This document shows, piece by piece, positions 1-10,929 of a DNA stretch of 64,000 bases. The DNA lies in contig JAKSZP010005260.1 of assembly GCA_022478985.1 (NCBI GenBank), positions 248,001 through 312,000 of the forward strand, in the 5' to 3' direction. The position numbers and the translations under genes were made by a program. Within the stretch, counting starts at the first letter, position 1, and every line of letters starts with the position of its first letter. Source of the DNA: Massospora cicadina. Its lineage: Eukaryota > Entomophthoromycota > Entomophthoromycetes > Entomophthorales > Entomophthoraceae. Below the pieces are notes generated by a model. That model had not been told where the DNA came from. It did not search any database and was given only the letters and a program-made list of their open reading frames with translations.

Positions 1-2140
1 GAATTTAATATTAAGAAGCTCTCTTTTTGGGTTTCAAATTTTCTCAGGCCCTCCAAACTTATTTTTTACTGCAATTTTGGAATTTCATAAAGGACCAATC
101 GTCGCCCAAATAGGGTATAATGAGGTCACAGCTATGGGCATCAAGTGAGTTAATCAGTGCTGATCCTTTTGCATGAAATGATGCTCCCCTCACTGCTTTT
201 TCAAATAGCTTAAGAAAAGAGTGAACGTTCAAATCCTTATTAACTTTGGTAAATGCAAAGGTTTAAAGTCATCTCGCCCCTATTTTGGGCATAGTGGTGG
301 TACTTCTTGAACATCTTGGTGTATCATTGTTCATGATCAGCCCACTTTCCCGTTAGGGAGTATCTGGCGTCAGGATTGATGCCAGAACTCTAAGCATAGA
401 ACGGATGCTCAAAATATTGGTTTCTGCATCAGTGTCATTTTACAATCATTCATGTTTCATGATATTGCCCTGAACTACTGGATTCTGATGCTTGAATTCA
501 GCCCTTAGTTGTTTTTTCAAACTGTTTTTTGGCCGAATGGGCAGAGCTTTTTCCTATTTCTCTTTTGTCAAAGCTGGGTGAGCATTGGCAACTTTTGTTT
601 TTTGAGGTTGTCATGCTTTTCCTTAAATAAAGCTTTATTAGACGTTATGCTTTTAATGTCTTTGGCCAATCTATGTAATTGGGAATTTGCAGTTGATAAT
701 TGCATTCTGCGTTCCTAAATCTCCTGACTAATTCCAGTATTTCTGGCCTGCAATATTGAAACAACCGTCCAAATTTTTGAAATTTCTTGTTGTTCAAGGC
801 ATCACCCTCCTCCCTATTTGGGATAACTGAATTTGCTGCAAGAGCTCCCCCCACTGTGATGAGATTTCAGGAGTAGATGGTACCAGCTTCAGAGCCTTGG
901 CGGCTGGTAAAATAATTTGAGATTTCCATGTTGCTAGTTTCCATCTAGTTGTCACTTTCTTGTCTGGCCAAATCTGCCTTAAATTGGTTATTTAAATCTT
1001 TTTGGAGAGTGTCACCGGTTTTGAGTGAGCACCAGTTGTAAAATTCTGAGGATTGCTCACTTGATAAGTATTATCCTTCATGCTTAATTGGGATGAAGTT
1101 CCATAGATTGATCCTAAATATTGCCAGTGGCTTATTGTATTCTCACCATTCAGAAAACTCACTAGGCATATTTGAATAACTCCAACTCTTCTGGTCAAAT
1201 TCAGGCTTAAATTTTCCCAACATAATTGGGAACTTCTTTCAAGGCAGGTTCTGATACAAGCTGTGAATTTGGTGTTTACGGCTTGCCAATACATCTCCAA
1301 AGTTAGAAATCATATAAAGACCAGGAAAGAGATGAAATAAAATATCTTTATTAGTAGGTATTTATTTGATGATCAGTCATTAGCCCAGGTGCCAGTATTT
1401 ATACCTCTAGGGCATCTCCTGGCCACATTCAAGCACAAAATTTCAATAGATATTTTACCACCTCAGTTTGGCGCTTGAACTGATATGACTAAGACCTATA
1501 CTTAGGTTTATTGGTGGCAAAATACTCTCAAAATTGGGAGGAAATCAAGGACAAAAATTTACAAAAAAACATGCAAAATTATCTTAGGATCTTATTGATT
1601 TGAGTTCATCCTACTGCTTATTTATACACATTCTGTGAAATTCTTGAATCGAATTTAAGTAGATGACTACTCCTAATTAGGACGTCAGCAGGCCTCTCTC
1701 TTGATAGCACTAGGTACTCTCTTTTTGGCGGTCCATGTGCAAGTGCTATCATGCTGATTATGAAGATTGAAATATGAATTTCTTATTAAAGCAAGAAATT
1801 GATTACGTTTTCATTCATCTGATTGTCCATGGGATTTTTAAACGTTAACTTCAGGTCAGTCCCAAACAAATTTGTATACTGAATGTTTAATATTGTTCCC
1901 AGTAATCAGGACCAACTGCTGTGATTAGATGCAATGATAATCAGCCATAATGTGCGAGCATTCTTAGCCCAAGATTTTTAATAAAGTACATGATCAAATT
2001 GAGGTTAAGATATTTGGCGCAATCCATGTAGTTGCAATAGGCTTTGAGACGAGAATTAAAGTATTATCTCGAGCATTGGGAGGACAATCATCCCAATCTG
2101 ATGGTTGTTAAAGGGTTTATTTTCGAGTCAGCCACCAGAA
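1..2140. other. Unassigned decayed sequence, possibly a minus-strand LTR-element fragment
   Basis: No gene can be named here. On the minus strand, 1300-992 and 854-645 give short open stretches that read like one decayed protein rich in charged and aromatic residues. Just upstream of them on that strand there is a TATAAATA-like box near 1395-1402 and an AATAAA-like string near 1365, the order expected of an LTR followed by a gag gene. No RT, protease or integrase motif supports this, and no second LTR copy was found in the window. The stretch could equally be unrelated intergenic DNA. Confidence 0.25.
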
Positions 2141-2384
2141 TCTGACACTTGTCATTCAAAGTCAAAGCCTGTTGACAGTCAGTGGCGGATTAGTAGATTG
2201 TAGGCCATTAATAACTTTGAAAATGGGTTGAAAATAAACCAATCTAAGACTTGGTGGATGCAAGGACAGTTAAATTTATCTTAAAAATTATTAACTAAGT
2301 ATAAGGATGCCCCCAATTCCTCCTAACTGACAATGATACTAGCTTCACTCCACATTTTATTACCAAACTTAACAATCTAATGGG
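2141..2384 (+). pseudogene. Gypsy integrase core, 5' half, interrupted by LINE-A
   Basis: Read through several stops, this stretch translates to a Ty3/Gypsy integrase catalytic core. I can read a KWVE segment near 2222-2233, then a GCPQFLLTDNDTSFTPHF stretch (about 2310-2360) that holds the second catalytic Asp (TDN), and NNLMG at 2372-2384. The protein continues at 7693-7990 with [17 protein letters not shown], which carries the third catalytic acid (the E of the P-x-T-N-G-x-V-E-R motif). LINE-A lies exactly between the two halves. The enzyme would have inserted cDNA of its own retrotransposon. No matching RT or LTRs were identified nearby. Confidence 0.85.
2371..2384. repeat. Left target-site duplication of LINE-A
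   Basis: AACAATCTAATGGG here is repeated as AACAATCTGATGGG at 7693-7706. They are 14 bp long with one A/G transition. They bracket LINE-A exactly and the host integrase frame resumes across them. Confidence 0.9.
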
Positions 2385-2626
2385 TGAACTTTTCTTTCTC
2401 GTTGCAATTACTATTTCAACCTATTCAATTCAAGACTGAATCTAGTTTGATATTCTCACAGTGGAGATTAGTCTGCGCCCATGTCAGGGAGCAGTTGGGC
2501 AAGCAAGGTAAGAGGAGCAGGTGGAAGACCCGTGGCCTCCAACGTTTGAAAACGCCTTGGAGAATCTGGCGGAATAGACAAAAATCTTAGAAAACTGGCA
2601 GTCTTAATTCCCCCAGAGATACTCAC

Positions 2627-3895
2627 ATGGCAAGCATGATGCAACCAGTACATCAACACGCCACACTCCCAACCACTTTTATTGGTGGAATTCCGAGTTC
2701 GCGTGTATCTGGACATCCAAAAAACGGCTTTATGGGAAAAATTTTGTGAAGACGTACACAAAATTTTCCCAACCGCGGTGTACATCGCACCTCACTCCAT
2801 GTCACGCGGTTGGCTGGACCTAGGTTTTGAGAGCAAAAAAGCAGCAGATGAGGCTGCAGTGGTGCGCGTAGTGATTGACCTCACTGAAGGGCAATGGGTC
2901 GTTGAAACCAAATGCACCAGATGGACAAAATCAAACCAAATTTTCCTCACGTTTGACTTTTTGCCTACTACAGTGAAACGTGACATTTTGGAACAACACC
3001 TGAAAGATGGTCTCGCCATATATGGCAAAATACAATCTTTCGAAATGCAACGCTTCACGCTGATGCCACACCTGTGCACCGGCAAAGCCATTGCAGTTCT
3101 GACCCCAACTGAGGAGATCGTGAAGGACCTAACCCAGATCCCACACTCCACTTTTATTGATATTGCAGGGCATACCACCCACCCATTCTGGGTGACCGTG
3201 GACAGCGCGCCCCCCATTTGCACCCACTGTGATGCGTTCAGCCACAAGGCACATGCATGCCCCATCAAGGAGGGCGTCACATTCCAAGAGCACCCCTCAG
3301 CAGCCATGGCCAACAGAGAGGCGCACTACAAACCAACTGCAAGCACCAAGGAGGCTTTCCCGTGGGGAGCACAAGGCTGCTACCTATTGATAAAGCCTAT
3401 CTCCCCGCAAGAATGGAAGAAGGCTAAGCAGGCCCATAGGGCCGCGGCCAAGGAAATGGCCATGGCCACCACCGCTATCCCACACTCACAACACCAGGAG
3501 GAAATGGAAACCTTCATGGCGCAAGCAACTTGGGAATCCTTCAACCAATCAGATTGGGAAGCCCATGCTGAGTGGGCCACTCAATCTGAGGATCTGGTGG
3601 GAGACTCAATCTCACCCAATCATTGCATTCAAGCTCCAGTTGAAACTGACTTGGGACCTATCCCAACCAAAAAAAAATTTTTGACCTGCTCAACGGTGCA
3701 CCAAACTCATCCGCACCGCAAAAAAATTGTCCGACGTCAGGAAAACAAAAAGTGAAAGCCAAAGCTAACGCGACTCTTTCCGCAAAAATCAACAAAAACT
3801 CCAATAGTGTTGCTGCTAACACCCGCACTGCTGTGAAAGCCCATGGGGACCTAGAAGAGGCTGGTGGGCCCAGGGGCCCACCCCCTCGCACCTAA
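2627..3895 (+). pseudogene. LINE-A ORF1: RNA-binding gag-like protein with CCHC knuckle
   Basis: ORF1 proteins of L1-like elements bind the element RNA. The start at 2627 gives MASMMQPVHQHATLP, which matches the start of LINE-B ORF1. A frameshift near 2690-2720 then moves the frame, and the stretch 2682-3755 stays open for 357 codons. The order is an N-terminal domain (CEDVHKIFPTAVYIAPHSMS, WLDLGFES), an RRM-like middle (IFLTFDFLPTTVK, LAIYGKIQSFEMQRF), then a zinc knuckle CTHCDAFSHKAHAC (C-x2-C-x4-H-x4-C) near 3215-3260, then a basic and acidic tail. A second frameshift near 3680-3750 precedes the final frame, which ends in PPPRT and TAA at 3893. The start choice rests on agreement with LINE-B. 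Confidence 0.88.
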
Positions 3896-3907
3896 GGTGC
3901 GATGGGG
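3881..3907 (+). promoter_or_regulatory. ORF1 stop / ORF2 start hairpin of LINE-A
   Basis: TCGCAC and GTGCGA pair around a CTAAG loop that contains the ORF1 stop TAA (3893-3895). After a C/T mismatch the outer arms CCCC and GGGG also pair. The ORF2 ATG (3902-3904) sits at the end of the 3' arm. ORF1 and ORF2 are in the same frame, 9 bases apart. The same structure recurs in LINE-B and LINE-C. A role in reinitiation or stop readthrough is inference. Confidence 0.6.
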
Positions 3908-6900
3908 AAACCTTCACTTTAGGGATGTTGAACATTGCCAGACTCAAGGCCTCCCCATCCTGGGCTAGGAAATTCAGTTTTTTACAACACAATTTACCCA
4001 TGGATATCCTGGCCATCCAGGAGTCCCACTGTCCACGAGGTTCTGAGGAAACTTGGAAAACAATGCTCCTCCCATCCCTATCCTTTTGATCGAAGCACTG
4101 TGGGGTGCTAATTCAGAAAAATAATTTTTTCAAATTCGTATCCTCAGATACATTCCTAAATGGCTGAGTGCTCGTCATCACCTTCTCGTGGGCTGATGTA
4201 GTGCACGCAATCATCAACATCTATGCCCCAAATGGTGCACACGAGTGTCAGGAATTTTTCTCATTGGTCAAATCCCTCCCGCTACCCCCTGTTTCTTTCC
4301 TAGTCAGTGACATGAACTGTTGGATAACCTCACCAACAGACCAGTGGCCTCCCTCACCCCACGCCCCACAGGGTCACGTTGAACTATGCGTTCTAAAGGC
4401 CACCCTTGGGTTTATGGATGTGCTGCCACAACATGCCCCACTGCTCGAAAACATGATGCATCCCCACATCCACAACAGCTAATTAAGGTCCATGACCTAC
4501 ATCGACCTTATTCTAATGCCAACAAAATTCCAACCCCACATCTCCCAATTCAAAACAACGAAAATGGAATTCTCTGACCACTGGCTGGTCTCGATAACAT
4601 ACCACCTACCTGTCACAGTTGCTAAGGCCCCACATTGGTGCAAAATCCGCCCCCCCAAGCTAGCGTCACCAGGATTTACCACGTGTGTGGAAGAGGCAAC
4701 TTTGGCGAAAAAGTTTGTTGCACCATTTTGCCAGACCCCATTTCCACATAAGCAACTTTCAAAGAGGACACCATCCGCCACTCTCGCCATCTCTCCTCCA
4801 GATGCTCACGAGCCACATCGGCAGTTATCTCGCGCGCTCATGCAGAATTGGCACACTTGGAGTCCAACATTCCAGCTACAGGATACAGCCCTGCATGAGG
4901 CCGGAAGTAGGCGAAGGCAGCCGCCCACCTCAACGCACTCAAAAGGCAACACAAACATCATGTTTGTGTTCAATACAGGGCCACACGCATCACAAAAGGC
5001 AACAAGTGCACTGCATATTTCTTTAAAAAAAATTTCGCACCACGCCAGAGCGTGGCCTGCACACAGGTGCGAAGATCAGATGACTTCATTGCAGATATGC
5101 CAGCCAAAGTGGTAATCAAAACACAAAAATATTTCTTAAGTTGTACCAATCTGATCCAATTCAGCCAGCCGAAGTGGTAGAATTTCTTGACTGAGCCCAC
5201 ATCTGCACCATTTTCCGATACCCAGAAAAAATGAATTTTATTACTCTGACCAAAATTATGGACAGCCATTCGCGGTGCGCCAAACTGAAAATGCCCAGGC
5301 CCAGATGGCATTCCATATGAGCTCATCAAAAAATATTTCAAATATATATCCCCACTTCTGCTTGCCTCACTTAACCAAAGCCTGTTGGAAATGCGCCTCC
5401 TACCAGAAGGACATGAGGCCTTTACTGTCACACTCTTCAAGAAAGGGGATAAGCTAGACTTAGCCAACTGGCGCCCCTTTCACTAACAAACACAGACACC
5501 AAAATTTTAACGAAAATTATGGCTAACTGATTAGGGACTGTAGCATCTGCCACCATCTCCACAGAACAATTCAGTTTCATCCCCAGAAGGTCGATTTGGG
5601 ATAACGTGCACTCTGTGGCTAATGTATGTTAGTCCACAGCCTCTGGGGCACTTGTATTCTTGGACCAACAAAAGGCCTATGATCCATCTAGTACTAAAAA
5701 AAGGCCTATGATAGAGTAAACTGGGAATACCTAAGGGCCTGCCTCCATCAATTCCGCCTACCCCTCGCTTCATCAACTGGGTGATGCTGCTCACAGAATC
5801 TGCAACAATGGCAGTGCGTGGCCCTGGCTTCCTAACAGAAGTAGTCCACCCTCAAAGGGGTTTGCGACAAGGGGACCCCCTCAGCCCACTCTTATACAAC
5901 TTCAGCCTTGACTTACTGCTGCGAAATGTGAATGCCCAACTCACTAGGGTCCATGTGCCAGGCCAAGCCCCAGTCAAGATAGTGGAGTTCACAGATGATT
6001 GTGTGGTTGGGGTGTCTAATAATCAAAATGCATGCACGCTTGAAGCTCTCATCCAGGAATATTCCCGGGTAAGCAACGCGGCACTGAACGCCTCCAAAAC
6101 CGAAATCATCCTCCTTGGTCAGTTTCAGAACTGCTGGGCCCCAGCAATTAGTTCCCAACCCAGCCCATCTGCTCGCCCACGACCACGCCTTACTAACTCA
6201 ACACCCACCACTCCATTGGTGCTCCCCTTTGTGCCACGTCCTACCATAGGACTGGTGCACCATCTGGGCGTGTGGATGGAGGCAGGTGGATACGCGTCAG
6301 CAGTAATGGAGTGCCGTATTCTGGACAACGTGACAAGCGAATCGCCTCTCTCAGAGCCCACCCTACTTCCCTCACTGGCAGGGTTGTTTTAGCCAGCTCT
6401 ATGCTCCTATCCAAAGTCTGGTTCAGAGCCGTCGCCATCCCCTTCTCCTCAAGCTTCTTCAAATCCTTGTATGCTTTGCTGCAAGGATGGCTTTGGTCAG
6501 GCCGCCCTCCATCAGTGCGGCTAAAGGTCATTTTTGGCCCTCGTCATCATGGTAGCATGGGCCTGCTTGACTTCAAAGCCCATGCTGCCAAGATCCTGGG
6601 CACCTGGATCGTGGCTGTCACTGCTCCTACACTCCCATCCCAACACTGGTCCTGCGCAGCCCGCTCCAACTTCTCCTGAGCCTTGGGCCTCAACAATCCA
6701 TTAAACCCCCACTCCCTGATGAAATACCTGGCTTCACACCCATTGGCCACAGGTCCTCACGGTACTAAAACCCACTACAAACGAATCCTACTCTCCATGT
6801 GAAGCGCTGAGTGGAGAATTCATATTAGCGGACATACAACCTGAAGAGGCCTCCCCTCTCCTCAGTTCAAACAAGAGGTACAGGGGCTACCCATCCATGA

Positions 6901-7443
6901 TGACATGATCCCCATTCGGCCCCATGTCCTATCCAGGGTGGACTACCTGGACATGATGGACATCCCTTATTCCATTGAGACCCAAAAAACAATCTGGAAA
7001 TATGTACATCACCCTCTGTTGCAGCCTCAAGTCCGCTCCCATGTATGGCACTGCCTGAGGCGGGTGTATCATACAGCTGAGCGCTCTAACGCTTTACACT
7101 CTTCCTGTGTCGTGTGCGGCCAGTATGGAACGCTGTTCCACCGCCTGGAGAAGTGCCCCACCTCTAAAGTGATATGGCGTGAAGTTCAACGTCTGCTGGG
7201 CCAGGATCAAATGCATCACTTCAGTTTGTCAAGAGATATGTTTGCTCTATCAATGGCCTCCTCCCTTCCACCCTTTCTCCGTGCTCTGGTGGTTGCTTCG
7301 CCATGTTGACCATCCACACGATTGTCTTAGATGCCATCGCAGGCTCCACCCCCACCCTCCCAGAAACTATCCACAGATTCCGGTCTCATTTGGTGGACCA
7401 CTTTCAAGTGTGGATGTTTGGATACCTCCCACCGCGTCTCTGA
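3902..7443 (+). pseudogene. LINE-A ORF2: endonuclease plus reverse transcriptase, broken
   Basis: ORF2 nicks the target and reverse-transcribes the element RNA there. The APE-type endonuclease covers about 3925-4620: LGMLNIARLKA, ILAIQESHC (metal-binding Glu), INIYAPN, SDMNCW, YIDLIL and FSDHWLVSI. The RT covers about 5290-6180: RRSIWDNVHSVAN (read through shifts), KAYDRVNWEYL, RGLRQGDPLSPLLYNFSLD and the catalytic box FTDD near 5988, where LINE-B has FADD. A Cys-rich motif CVVCGQYGTLFHRLEKC lies at 7108-7158. The frame ends in WMFGYLPPRL and TGA at 7441. Several stops are TGG or CGA codons turned into TGA. A short duplication of AAAAGGCCTATGAT near 5650-5720 shifts the frame just before the RT core. 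Confidence 0.93.
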
Positions 7444-7692
7444 TAGCTGGTCTCCTCTTGATTTCCAGTCTGGTTCATCAAATCAGACCCCTTCCTCCAC
7501 ACGTGCTCAATAGTGGCTACAGCCCCTTCACACGTTCCCTCCCCCTCCGCATAAGTGGCGTTCCCGCTGGCAGCAAGATATAGCATTGCTTCTCTGGGGT
7601 GCCTCCCCCAGTACTAAGTTTATCTGTCCTGAGTCATATTCGGAAGTGTCCGTCCCATGGTTGGCCTTCCCCGCAATAAATTTAAAATTTAA
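7444..7692 (+). other. LINE-A 3' UTR and tail
   Basis: The last part holds the tail shared by all LINE copies here: GTGTCCGTCCCATGG, then CTTCCCCGCAATAAATTT. There is no long poly(A); the end is an AATAAATTTAAAATTTA run. This region is presumably the template site recognised by the RT (inference from 3'-end recognition in other LINEs). Confidence 0.75.
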
Positions 7693-7990
7693 AACAATCT
7701 GATGGGGAACCGTGGGGTCCTGTTGATGCCATATCACCCTGAAACCAATGGCACAGTGGAGCGGGTCAATGGCACTTTGGTTGGCATTGTACAAAAATTA
7801 GCGTCAGAAATAATGACTAGTAGGAACTTGTTCTGGCTTCCTCTTTATTCGTCAATAGCATCGCATTCCACTTAACTATGAGAGGTCACCTTTCCAACTA
7901 CTGTACAGGTGACAACCTGACATTACGCCAATCCTGTGCTCAGTAAATCAATGGGAAGGAATGACTCCCAGATGTTACTTTATGAATCCC
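7693..7990 (+). pseudogene. Gypsy integrase core, 3' half, after LINE-A
   Basis: This continues the integrase begun at 2141. The translation around 7710-7800 gives [20 protein letters not shown] followed by VGIVQKLAS, the third-acid region of Gypsy integrases, then [14 protein letters not shown] as the W-x-L-P helix seen in other Gypsy copies. After about 7990 the match fades. The first 14 bases are the right-hand LINE-A target duplication. Confidence 0.85.
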
Positions 7991-9060
7991 ACCTGATGCT
8001 TATTTGAATTCAAACTGAAGCCTACATAACACGTTGACTGTATAATGAATTTTAGGGAGCACAACTATCAAATTCGCCACCACTTGCTCTGTCTTAGTGT
8101 AGGGGAGCGACTTCTCTACTATAGTAACAATGGGTTTATAGGATGAGAAAACTGGAGCACATCTGGAAGGGGTCAAATGAGATTATATAGAAGGTCTCAA
8201 ACTGTACATATATGCTTAAAGACCACTAAAGGACATATTGTCAACCTTTTTTGTCAAGTTCCTTAAACGTTTTTAGCAAGGTGTGAGGACCCCAGGTTCT
8301 GACATCTATGATTTGACCACTGGCTTTCAGCAAGTCATCGACCTTTATGCTTGCTCAAGTGAGGAAAATGTTACGATTGGGTTTGATCAACCATTGGAAA
8401 TTGTTAACATCCCTCATTACCCTTAATGCCATATAGACCTCGCCTTTACCCTTGACTCACTATCTACATTATCTGGCGGAATCAATATTAATCCGCTGTC
8501 AGATATGTCAGTAGCAATTTTGATCTAAATTTAAGCTTTTGATATGTCAATAGAAATTTTGACTTAACTTTAAGCTTTTGTAAGTATAATTTGTACCATC
8601 CTATTTTTTGTCATCTCAAAACCTTGTGCTCGCCCAAGTACCTCGAAATAGTCTTGTTCCATCACTTGATGATTATTATCTTTATTAGTTGTACTTGTCT
8701 CGAGTATTGCTAGATGACTAGTATCCATGTAAATGATACAGAATTGACAAGACTACATCAAGTCGTGACAGACCTTGTACAAAGCAGAACCTTAATTTAG
8801 ACGGCCTAATCCACCATAATAGTAAACCATAATGAGGAAACTCTTGGAAATTAGTGGGCTGGAAGATAAGTTGCCTGACAAGAGGTTCTGGTATAAGAAG
8901 CTTAGGGCCAGTATGAAAGGGATAAACGTGGCAACGCATATTCTAGGAACTACCATAAGTGACGTTTCTCCAAGTTGGCAATACCAACTGAGATCTTAGC
9001 GGATTTAGGTATTTAATTTTAATAAAAGTTAAAATATTTATCATAAATAACATTTTTTTG
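7991..9060. other. No gene seen; possible decayed LTR
   Basis: I found no protein-like reading here. TGTGAGGACCCC at about 8280 looks like a typical LTR start and follows an AGCAAGG purine stretch. A decayed LTR between about 8280 and 9050 would fit between the integrase on the left and gag-like sequence on the right. No second copy was found in the window, so this is only a suggestion. Confidence 0.2.
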
Positions 9061-10929
9061 GAGGCGCGGTGTCTTCATACAGTTGTATCTAACTGAAGTG
9101 CTAACTTACCTGTGCTTTTATGGCCCAGTTGCAATCAAGAATTGCAACAGGTCTGTTGATTCAATTGTCATTTTAGTCCTTCCAAATCCTCCAGTTTTTA
9201 TCTCAATTTTGGGTTAGAGAGATAATGGAGGCTTATGAGCAATTTGCTCCCTAAGAGCTTGATTTTGGCACATTGAAGGAGCAACTGATTCTCAAAGTCA
9301 TTTAGGTGAGTCAAACACATGACAAGTTGTTCAAGTTGGGTGATTCAGTTGTTGGTGTTCTTGGAAAAGATGATGAAATTACCCATCTTATCTGACAGGC
9401 ATCAATCAAGACATTGGGGCTATTAGAGAATTTGACAACTCAGAGCTTGCATCTTTGAGACACAATTTATATTTGATCCCTTAATGCAGTAAGCACCAGA
9501 AGAATGTGTTGTTTCTGAAAGTCTAAAAATTGCCAAGAGTAGGCACTTGGGACCATAGTTTCCTTGAGTTCTATGGGGACCTTCAGCCCCTTCTAGCCCT
9601 TCAAGGCCTTCTGGACTTTCTGATACCCTGGCCCTTCAAGCCCTCCACACCTGGGAGTGTTATCACAAGAGGATAACTCCTTGTAGTGTTGCTGGAGTGT
9701 CTTCACAATGCCCTGATTGGTTGAAGCGTTGGCTCCAGGTGGATTCAAGAAGATGCATATTTTGATAAATTTGTCCCTCAAGGTAACCTAAAATCCCACT
9801 ATCTAGAATAGCGAGTTGATTACAAGCTTTGTTGATTAGTGTAGAGTGTGAGTGAATCATTTTGTCAAGATACTTGGTGGTGATTCAAGCTAATTATTTT
9901 TAAAATGTGGTGTACAGCTGGATGGACAAAGTTTCAGAGATGGCATTTATTCCTAAAACCAGTTCTCCTAAGGGTAGTAGAGCTAAGTTATATAAAGCTT
10001 ACATAATGTAAGGCACAAATGAGGCTCAGGAATGACTAGAACAGCCTCCAACAGAGTAGTTGCTGTTGAAAATTGTTATATAATCTAGTTGATATTCTCA
10101 TATTGGGGTTGGTACTGATCTTGATCAGCAGAAAGTAGGGTAGATTCGAAGGTGTCCCAAGCTTCTAAACTTTCAGGATGTAGAGGGGTTACTTATGAAT
10201 GTGATGTGTTGATACATTAATTTGACTACTTGACAGTTGGCAATCTGGACTACTTGATTGCTATTATTCTCCCTTTTATCATAGACGTTTTCACTTGACA
10301 AAGCTGAGCACCCTTTATTTAGCACAACTTATATCAGCTGTTTAGTTCTCTTGAGTGTAAGCCAAGGTTTAAAATGGGCCTTGAAGATGTTAAGATAGTG
10401 GAGAAGTCAATTGAGAAGCAAGGAGGGGGTTAAAACTAATTATTTGATTTAAATGATATGGTGTCTATAGGTCAAGAGGGGACACGATGCCTAAAGGACC
10501 TCCATGGCTTTGTACAATCAGGATCTTCCACATCCTTCCCAATTAAATGCCTAGTTGATGCCTCCATATTCTTCATCAACGTCACCCTCATGAACACATT
10601 TTAGGAGTTGCGCCTTTCAAGAATAAGGAAGCGGAAGTGCAATTTCAGAAGTCACACTTAACAAATTTTTATCTGCGTGTATGCTTCCTGATCAAATTTC
10701 CCAATGGTGCCTTGAACAACAGGTTTTAATCATAAGGACTTAAGAGTCAACTTATCTGGTCTTAATTTAAGAATATATTTCACCTCATTTTTTATCTTAG
10801 ATACTGAAATTCATTCTATTGCAATGGTGGCAAAAATCCCATCCAATATATATAAAAACACTTACCAAATGATGTTATTATACCTAAATTAAGCTCTATA
10901 TCGAGTTGTTTGTACTAATCCATTATGAT
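9061..10929 (+). pseudogene. Decayed Gypsy gag/protease region
   Basis: The clearest part is 10534-10620, which reads SFPIKCLVDASIFFINVTLM. It matches the protease pattern of Gypsy elements (CLVDSGA..FIN) with the catalytic DSG/DTG now DAS. Downstream text such as YFTSFFILDTEI near 10770-10810 fits the distal part of a retropepsin domain. Upstream, 9060-10400 gives only scattered gag-like stretches, for example DAYFDKFVPQGNLKSHY near 9751-9803. The region ends abruptly where the LTR of Gypsy-2 begins at 10930. The missing RT may be the fragment at about 39.9-40.9 kb. Confidence 0.5.

Larger units (their letters stand above)
2385..7692 (+). mobile_element. LINE-A: full-length L1-like non-LTR retrotransposon
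   Basis: This is a 5.3-kb element with a roughly 240-bp 5' leader, ORF1 (CCHC protein), ORF2 (APE endonuclease, reverse transcriptase, C-terminal zinc motif), a roughly 250-bp 3' UTR and an AATAAATTTAAA-type tail. Its 5' end (AACTTTTCTTTCTC at 2387) is the same base as in LINE-B and LINE-C, so all three are full length. It inserted into a Gypsy integrase and made a 14-bp duplication. Both ORFs are broken. The leader contains a splice-donor-like AAGGTAAGAG near 2505 that is kept in all three copies; whether it is used is unknown. Confidence 0.96.

Noticed and set aside
8280..9050. LTR beginning TGTGAGGACCCC
   Set aside because: Looks like an LTR start but no partner copy or clear end was found, so it is mentioned only as a possibility.
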